Positions 59,372 through 64,000 of a stretch of 64,000 nucleotides of DNA are shown piece after piece (the first letter of the stretch is position 1; each line of letters starts with the position of its first letter). Source of the DNA: Qipengyuania_B thermophila (lineage in GTDB: Bacteria > Pseudomonadota > Alphaproteobacteria > Sphingomonadales > Sphingomonadaceae); NCBI RefSeq assembly GCF_004153605.1, contig NZ_SDSI01000002.1, positions 248,001-312,000 of the forward strand, written 5' to 3'. The notes under the pieces are model-generated. The model saw only the letters and a list, made by a program, of their open reading frames with translations. It did not search any database and was not told the origin of the DNA. Position numbers and translations under genes: made by a program.

Positions 59372-61039
59372 TCAGCGCGCGGTCTGTGTCCGCACGTCCG
59401 GTCGCTGCGCCGTCCCGTCCTGAGGCGCCTCCGCGGACGGCAGGTCGGATCGCTTGCACTGGCTGGCAAGGCGGCCGAGCGACTCCAGCCGCCGGCGGAC
59501 CGCGGCGCCGTCCTCCGGGCGTCCGTAGTGGTAGCCCTGCGCCTTGATCCGCGCATAGGTGCGCAGGGCGCGGCGCACCTCGTCGCTTTCCACGCCTTCG
59601 GCGGTGACGGGGATGTTCATCGCGCTGCCGAGCGCAACGATGGCCTCGACAATGCTGCGCTCCGTGCCGGAACTGTCGACGCCCTGCACGAAACTGCGAT
59701 CGATCTTCAGGTGATCGAAGCTCAGGTCGCGCAGCTGGTTAAGGCCGGCATAGCCCGTTCCGAAATCGTCCAGGCTGATCTTGACGCCCTGGTTCCTGAG
59801 GCTGGTGACCATCGTGCGCACCTCCTCCACGTCGGTGTGAAGGCAGCTTTCGGTGATCTCGATGATCAGCCGCGAGGGCGAGAAATTATGCTCGACCAGC
59901 AGCTTCAGCACCCGGTGCGAGAACCACGGGTCGCGCAGCTGGATCGGAGAGATGTTCACCGACAGGGTGAGCTGCGGATCCCAGTCGCGCGCATCGATGA
60001 AGGCCTTGGCGATGAGCTGCTCCGAAAGCTGCGCGACCAGCCCGCTCTCCTCGGCAATCGGGATGAACACGGAGGGCAGGACCAGTCCGCGGCTTGCCGA
60101 ATGCCAGCGCGCGAGCATCTCGAAGCCGAGCAGCTCTCCGGTTTCGAGGTCCACCTGCTGTTCGTAGTAGGGGACGAATTCGCCGTTCCTCAGTCCTGCG
60201 CGAATGTCCTCTTCGAGCTGGATGCGGCGTCCCTGCGCCTCCTCGAGGCCGGGATCGTACCACGAAAAGCGGTTCTTGCCCGACCTCTTGGCCTGATACA
60301 TGGCGAGATCGGCCGCACGAAGCAGCTTCTCGGCATCAAGGCCGGGTCGGGCGCCCGGCTCCACGCCGACAATGCCGACCGACACGGTGATGTCCACCGG
60401 CGGGCCATGTTCAGGGGCGGCGCAGGACGCGCGGATCGCCTCGAGCAGCTGCGCCGCCTGTTCGCTTCCCTGCTCGCGCCCTGCCTCGTCGGCGGGGAAG
60501 GCGCAGACGAATTCGTCTCCGCCGAGCCGGGCGATCACGCCTTTGCCGCCCCCATGCGCGCGCAGGGCGTTCGCCACGGCTTTCAGCGCATCATCCCCGG
60601 TCGCATGGCCGAGGCGGTCGTTGATCTGCTTGAAATTGTCGAGGTCGACGAGAAACACGAGCAGATGCTGGCCGTGCACCGCGCAGCGCTGCAGCAGGGT
60701 GTTGAGCGCCGGTATGAACGAGCGCCGGTTGTGGCACTGGGTCAGCTCGTCGACTTCCGCGAGGCGCCGGGCTTCGCGCTCGGCGGCGGTGCGCTCGGCG
60801 AGTTCCTGGCTGAGCCGGTTGTAGCGCAGCCACCCCATAACGATCACGGCGATGTTCAGCACGAGGGCGTTGGTGAGGAACCGGTTCACATCCGTGCCGC
60901 CGGTCCAGACCTCGATCGCCGCGCCGAGGACGTGGCCGCCGATCCACACGAACAGAGCCAGCCCGGCATAGGTGATCAGCAGGGTGGTGAACTGCGAACG
61001 CAGCTTGGCGGCGGCGATGTCGTCACTGTATGCAGCCAT
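59372..61039 (-). CDS. Membrane GGDEF-EAL cyclic-di-GMP protein
   Basis: 555 residues. Two N-terminal TM helices (LLITYAGLALFVWIGGHVLGAAI and FLTNALVLNIAVIVMGWL), then a short coiled coil. The GGDEF domain has the intact active site ARLGGDEFVCAF, and the EAL domain keeps the general set: GFEMLARWHS, SVNISP, IIEITESCL, SLDDFGTGYAGLNQL, LKIDRSF and TAEGVES. Both synthase and phosphodiesterase activity are therefore possible. GGAGG lies just before the ATG at 61039; an in-frame ATG at 61069 is weaker. A CtrA-like site occurs 60-75 bp upstream. Confidence 0.95.
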   Translation of the reverse strand: MAAYSDDIAAAKLRSQFTTLLITYAGLALFVWIGGHVLGAAIEVWTGGTDVNRFLTNALVLNIAVIVMGWLRYNRLSQELAERTAAEREARRLAEVDELTQCHNRRSFIPALNTLLQRCAVHGQHLLVFLVDLDNFKQINDRLGHATGDDALKAVANALRAHGGGKGVIARLGGDEFVCAFPADEAGREQGSEQAAQLLEAIRASCAAPEHGPPVDITVSVGIVGVEPGARPGLDAEKLLRAADLAMYQAKRSGKNRFSWYDPGLEEAQGRRIQLEEDIRAGLRNGEFVPYYEQQVDLETGELLGFEMLARWHSASRGLVLPSVFIPIAEESGLVAQLSEQLIAKAFIDARDWDPQLTLSVNISPIQLRDPWFSHRVLKLLVEHNFSPSRLIIEITESCLHTDVEEVRTMVTSLRNQGVKISLDDFGTGYAGLNQLRDLSFDHLKIDRSFVQGVDSSGTERSIVEAIVALGSAMNIPVTAEGVESDEVRRALRTYARIKAQGYHYGRPEDGAAVRRRLESLGRLASQCKRSDLPSAEAPQDGTAQRPDVRTQTAR

Positions 61040-61097
61040 GCGCCTCCGCTCTCCCGCCTGTTGCCCCAAGGGTGGCGCAGGTCATGCCGCGGTGAGA

Positions 61098-61113
61098 CTA
61101 AGATCGTGTTAAT
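61098..61113. promoter_or_regulatory. CtrA-like half-site pair between GGDEF-EAL and EVE genes
   Basis: CTAA-N7-TTAAT approximates the CtrA recognition pattern TTAA-N7-TTAAC with two mismatches. It lies in the 128-bp divergent gap, nearer the GGDEF-EAL start. CtrA regulates motility and c-di-GMP genes in sphingomonads and other alphaproteobacteria, so the location is sensible, but the match is imperfect. Confidence 0.3.
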
Positions 61114-61167
61114 GGGGCGCGGGCAGGCGGGGGCTGGCCGCGTTCTGCTCTGGTGAAAGGATCACTG

Positions 61168-61578
61168 ATGCAGCGGCGCTGGCTGATGAAATCGGAGCCG
61201 GACGTCTTCGGCTGGCCTGACCTTCTGGCCAAGGGGGAGGAGATCTGGGACGGGGTGCGCAACCATCGGGCCCGTCTCAACCTTGAAGCCATGCAGGTCG
61301 GTGACGAGGCGTTCTTCTACCACTCCAACATCGGGCGCGAGATCGTCGGCATCGTGACCATCACGGCCGCCGGCCTGTGCGATCCGACCGATCCGACGGG
61401 CCGGTGGCGTGCCGTCCAGGTCGCGCCGCTGCGGCCGCTGAAGCGTCCGGTGAGGCTGGCGACCATCAAGGGCGACGCCGCCCTCGCCGACATGGAGTTG
61501 GTGCGGCAGTCCCGCCTGTCGGTCAGCGCGGTCCGGCCCGAGGAATGGCAGCGGGTGCTCGAACTGGCCGAAGAGTGA
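61168..61578 (+). CDS. EVE-domain protein
   Basis: A 136-residue PUA/EVE-like fold: RRWLMKSEPDVFGWPDLLAKGEEIWDGVRNHRARLNLEAMQVGDEAFFYHSNIGREIVGIVTI is the standard EVE opening, with the aromatic cage residues W, Y and F. EVE proteins recognise modified nucleobases and are related to YTH domains. The start at 61168 is chosen behind AAAGGATC; a GTG at 61153 is also in frame. It is monocistronic and convergent with the TPP enzyme. Confidence 0.93.
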   Translation: MQRRWLMKSEPDVFGWPDLLAKGEEIWDGVRNHRARLNLEAMQVGDEAFFYHSNIGREIVGIVTITAAGLCDPTDPTGRWRAVQVAPLRPLKRPVRLATIKGDAALADMELVRQSRLSVSAVRPEEWQRVLELAEE

Positions 61579-61606
61579 CGCAGGTCAGGCGGCGCTGCCG
61601 CGGGTG

Positions 61607-63256
61607 TCAGCTTTCCCCGCGCAATCCGCTGATCGTGGCACCGCTGGCCGCCAACTGCTCGGCATCCACCTGGCAGTGGATGAGGCGCACGCCGCTCTGA
61701 CCCCGCGCCTCGGCAAGCTCTGCGCGGAACTCCTCGGTGGTGCGCACGGCAACGCCCTGGCACCCGAAGGCGCGGGCGAGGGCGGCGAAGTCGGGATTGC
61801 GCAGATCGGTGCCGATGACCCGTCCGGGAAAGCTGCGTTCCTGATGCATGCGGATGGTACCGTAGCTGCCGTTGTCGACCACGATGACGATGAGACTGGC
61901 GCCATGCTGAACCGCGGTGGCAAGCTCCTGCCCGGTCATCAGGAAGTCGCCATCGCCGGATACTGCGAGGACCAGCCGCTCTGGATGGCGCAGCGCCGCC
62001 GCGATCGCGGCCGGCACGCCGTAGCCCATGGCGCCGCAGGTCGGTGCAAGCTGGCCGGGCCACGCCTCGTATTTCCAGAAACGATGCCACCACCCGGCGA
62101 AGTTCCCCGCGCCGTTGCACACGATGGTGTCCGGCGGGAGGAGTTCGCCGGCGAGGCCGACGCATCGGGCAAGGTCAAGCGCGTGACGCGGCGCCGGCGG
62201 CATCGACCACCTGCGCCACTGCGCGTGCGCCTCCTGTCCCGCATCGAAGCCGATCAGGTCCTCGCCGACCCACAGGCAGGCGCTTTCGCTGAACTCCGCC
62301 GGGTCGGCGCAGATCGCCAGGGCTGCGGGGTAGACGCTGTTCAGCTCCTCCGGGTCCGGATGCACGTGAATGAGCTGGACGCCCTCGGCGGCGGGCTCGG
62401 GCACGCTGTAGCCGTCCGTCGTGGCCTCGCCGAGACGCGCACCGACACACAGGATGACGTCGGCGGCACGCACCCGCTCGACGAGTTCGGGATTGGGTCC
62501 GTACCCCAGCGATCCCGCATAGACCGGCGAGCTGGCCGGGATGGCGTCCTGTCTCCGGAAGGCGGTCGCAACGGGCAAGCCCAGCCTCTCCGCGAACTGC
62601 TGGAAATAGTGGCGCGCCTTTGCGTTCCAGCCCGCGCCACCGACAAGGGCCACCGGCGCGGCCGCATCGCCGAGCATCTGCAGCATCGTGCCCACCGCAT
62701 CGGGGCAGGGAGGCTGCGCCGGGCGGTAGACGCAGGGCCTGACGCGGGCGGTGCAGCCTTGTGCCAGCATATCCTCCGGCAAGGCGAGCACGACGGGGCC
62801 CGGACGCCCGCTCATCGCGGTGGCATAGGCGCGGGCCACATATTCTGGAACCCGCTCGGGATCGTCGATCCGGGCTGCCCACTTGGCCAGCGGTCGGAAG
62901 AAGGCGGGCAGGTCGACTTCCTGAAACCCCTCGCGGTCGCGCATCGGCCGGGCGACATCGCCGACGAACAGGATGAGCGGGCAGGAGTCCTGAAATGCGA
63001 CATGCACCCCGATGCTGGCATTCGTGGCGCCGGGGCCGCGGGTGACGAACGCCACCCCGGGCCGCCCCGTCAGCGCGCCGTCGGCAGCGGCCATGAACGC
63101 CGCGCCGCTCTCGTGGCGGCAGGTCACCAGCGGGAGCGTCGGATGGTCGTGCAGCGCGTCCAGAACGTGCAGGAAACTCTCACCAGGCACCGCGAACACG
63201 CGGTCGCACTGCTGCTCGACCAGCGCCTCGACCAGAACCTCGGCAGCGGTAGGCAT
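61607..63256 (-). CDS. Thiamine-diphosphate-dependent enzyme, acetolactate-synthase-like
   Basis: 549 residues with three domains. The N-terminal pyrimidine-binding domain has catalytic Glu in VFAVPGESFLHVLDAL and ESGAAFMAAADGALTGRPGVAFVTRGPGATNA. The central domain follows, and the C-terminal TPP domain has GDGDFLMTGQELATAVQHGASLIVIVVDNGSYGTIRMHQE. No small regulatory subunit gene (ilvN) adjoins it, so it is probably not the main biosynthetic acetolactate synthase. A catabolic carboligase, a decarboxylase or a relative of sulfoacetaldehyde or benzoylformate enzymes is possible. It is monocistronic, with the ATG at 63256. Confidence 0.85.
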   Translation of the reverse strand: MPTAAEVLVEALVEQQCDRVFAVPGESFLHVLDALHDHPTLPLVTCRHESGAAFMAAADGALTGRPGVAFVTRGPGATNASIGVHVAFQDSCPLILFVGDVARPMRDREGFQEVDLPAFFRPLAKWAARIDDPERVPEYVARAYATAMSGRPGPVVLALPEDMLAQGCTARVRPCVYRPAQPPCPDAVGTMLQMLGDAAAPVALVGGAGWNAKARHYFQQFAERLGLPVATAFRRQDAIPASSPVYAGSLGYGPNPELVERVRAADVILCVGARLGEATTDGYSVPEPAAEGVQLIHVHPDPEELNSVYPAALAICADPAEFSESACLWVGEDLIGFDAGQEAHAQWRRWSMPPAPRHALDLARCVGLAGELLPPDTIVCNGAGNFAGWWHRFWKYEAWPGQLAPTCGAMGYGVPAAIAAALRHPERLVLAVSGDGDFLMTGQELATAVQHGASLIVIVVDNGSYGTIRMHQERSFPGRVIGTDLRNPDFAALARAFGCQGVAVRTTEEFRAELAEARGQSGVRLIHCQVDAEQLAASGATISGLRGES

Positions 63257-63401
63257 CGTCTCGTTCTCCCGTTCGCTCTGGGCTGCAAATAGCCCTCAAG
63301 CACGCAAGCCATGCCTGCGGAAGGCGTGCGCAAGGTGCCTCAGGCACCGGCCCCTCTGTGCCAGAACGGGCCAGCCGCCAACATGCCGCGTGCGCAAATG
63401 C

Positions 63402-63417
63402 TTACCGCCGCGTTAAC
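63402..63417. promoter_or_regulatory. CtrA-like site
   Basis: TTAC-N7-TTAAC matches the CtrA consensus TTAA-N7-TTAAC at all but one base. It lies 9 bp before the ATG of a small predicted protein on the plus strand and 145 bp upstream of the minus-strand TPP-enzyme start, so either could be the target. Confidence 0.35.
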
Positions 63418-63425
63418 GGTGAACC

Positions 63426-63626
63426 ATGCGGCGATCTCTCGTACTCACCCAGGAACACCGGCGCCATCCCTTCCGTGTGCGGCTGCCGATGCCCGGCACC
63501 ATGACCACGCGCTCGCAGGCGGCCCAGGACACCGGGGTGGTCGCCAGCGCTGGGCTGTCGGACGCACGCGGGGTGGTCAGCGTGTGGTTCGCCGCTTTCG
63601 CGGCCGTGCTCGTGTTCATCCTGTAG
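63426..63626 (+). CDS. Small hypothetical protein with C-terminal hydrophobic helix
   Basis: A 66-codon frame that was not recognised. Residues 48-66 (GVVSVWFAAFAAVLVFIL) look like a tail-anchoring TM helix; the rest is polar. In-frame ATGs at 63489 and 63501 would give shorter products. There is no convincing Shine-Dalgarno at 63426. It overlaps the convergent MFS gene by 11 bp. The CtrA-like motif just upstream is the main reason to list it. Confidence 0.25.
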   Translation: MRRSLVLTQEHRRHPFRVRLPMPGTMTTRSQAAQDTGVVASAGLSDARGVVSVWFAAFAAVLVFIL

Positions 63627-64000
63627 CCTGCCCGGAGCTGACCGCGGCTCCGCCGGCCGGCTGCAGCGCGGCGCGCCGCTCGACCCGGTGCAGACGGTGG
63701 GCCAGCCAGGCCGAGTAAAGGCACATGGCGGCGGCAAGCAGCAGCTGATCCGTGCTCGTCACCGAGAGCGCCGTCAGCGCCCATGAAACCAGGGACCCGG
63801 CCACCATCGCGCCGGAGTTGACGATGTTGTTCGCCGCGATCGTGCGCGCGGCGGTGGCCGGCGCCACGCGCGTGGTCAGGAACGCGTAGAGCGGCACGAC
63901 GAACATGCCGCCGGCAACGGCGATCCCGAGAAGCGTCAGCAGCAGCGGGACGGCCAGGGGCATGCGCGCAAAGCCGCCGACGGTCAGCAGGTCGCCCAGC
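63616..64000 (-). CDS. MFS transporter, LplT/lysophospholipid type (N-terminal part outside window)
   Basis: The C-terminal 127 codons of a major-facilitator protein whose start lies beyond base 64000. The stretch LLTLLGIAVAGGMFVVPLYAFLTTRVAPATAARTIAANNIVNSGAMVAGSLVSWAL matches the LplT and Aas-linked MFS group (GGxxxVPLYAxxxxR and ARxIAANNIxN are the telling motifs). These flip lysophospholipids inward for re-acylation and are often fused or linked to PlsC/Aas acyltransferases, which may lie just outside the window. Substrate assignment is by family only. Confidence 0.8.
   Translation of the reverse strand, partial: LGDLLTVGGFARMPLAVPLLLTLLGIAVAGGMFVVPLYAFLTTRVAPATAARTIAANNIVNSGAMVAGSLVSWALTALSVTSTDQLLLAAAMCLYSAWLAHRLHRVERRAALQPAGGAAVSSGQATG

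Overview
The window is a GC-rich stretch of an alphaproteobacterial chromosome, most likely from the order Sphingomonadales. Four things point there: a PEPxxWA-CTERM protein, DUF6456 and GTA-type holin genes, sphingomonad-style orphan histidine kinases, and a bamA-skp-fabZ-rpmE block from which lpxD and lpxA are missing, as expected for organisms that carry glycosphingolipids in place of LPS. No insertion sequence, CRISPR array, rRNA operon or integrated phage was seen. Most of the window is vertically inherited core genome, densely packed and often with 1-4 bp start/stop overlaps.

Layout. 0-1.4 kb: a divergent sulfur/redox locus, with a truncated MBL-fold persulfide dioxygenase-like gene on the minus strand and a 1-Cys peroxiredoxin plus a BigR/SqrR-like ArsR regulator on the plus strand. 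1.5-5 kb: tRNA-Pro(TGG), tRNA-Ile2(CAT), a histidine-kinase-like protein with a degenerate ATPase domain, an Lrp regulator and a stress protein. 5-7.9 kb (minus): GTA-type holin, aroQ, accB and accC. 8-13.3 kb: a TonB receptor, tRNA-Pro(GGG), then yajC-secD-secF. 13.3-21 kb: an XRE regulator divergent from a DUF6456 gene, a uracil-DNA glycosylase, an Uup-type ABC-F ATPase, a SIMPL protein, a PepSY/response-regulator/kinase operon and a PEP-CTERM protein. 21-33.5 kb: polyprenyl synthase, hrpB, an NDUFS4-like subunit, SRP RNA, dnaX-ybaB, a GT61 glycosyltransferase, a BrkB-type membrane protein, lon, HU and a TrmH/RlmB methyltransferase.

33.6-48.7 kb: tRNA-Tyr, a KAS III homologue, a phosphatidylserine-decarboxylase homologue beside pssA, and a small membrane protein behind DnaA-box and LexA-box motifs. 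The classic block rpsB-tsf-pyrH-frr-uppS-cdsA-dxr-rseP-bamA-skp-fabZ follows, then rpmE and tRNA-His. 48.7-54.8 kb: leucine dehydrogenase and a translationally coupled cytochrome c maturation run, ccmC-D-E-F-G-H-I. ccmA and ccmB are not in the window. 54.9-64 kb: kup, then dapF-ftsY-yciB on the minus strand, a GGDEF-EAL protein, an EVE protein, a TPP-dependent enzyme and the C-terminal part of an LplT-like MFS transporter.

Observations most worth a second look: (1) the Psd homologue next to pssA has lost all three catalytic positions (Asp/Asn, His and the pyruvoyl-forming Ser); (2) a 79-aa single-TM protein lies behind a textbook alphaproteobacterial LexA box (GTTC-N7-GTTC) and a DnaA-box cluster, suggesting an SOS- or replication-linked membrane effector; (3) the kinase-like protein at 1.8-3.6 kb keeps its phospho-acceptor His but not its ATP-binding motifs; (4) a perfect 18-bp inverted repeat overlaps the likely tRNA-His promoter; (5) a GTA-type holin is translationally coupled to aroQ.
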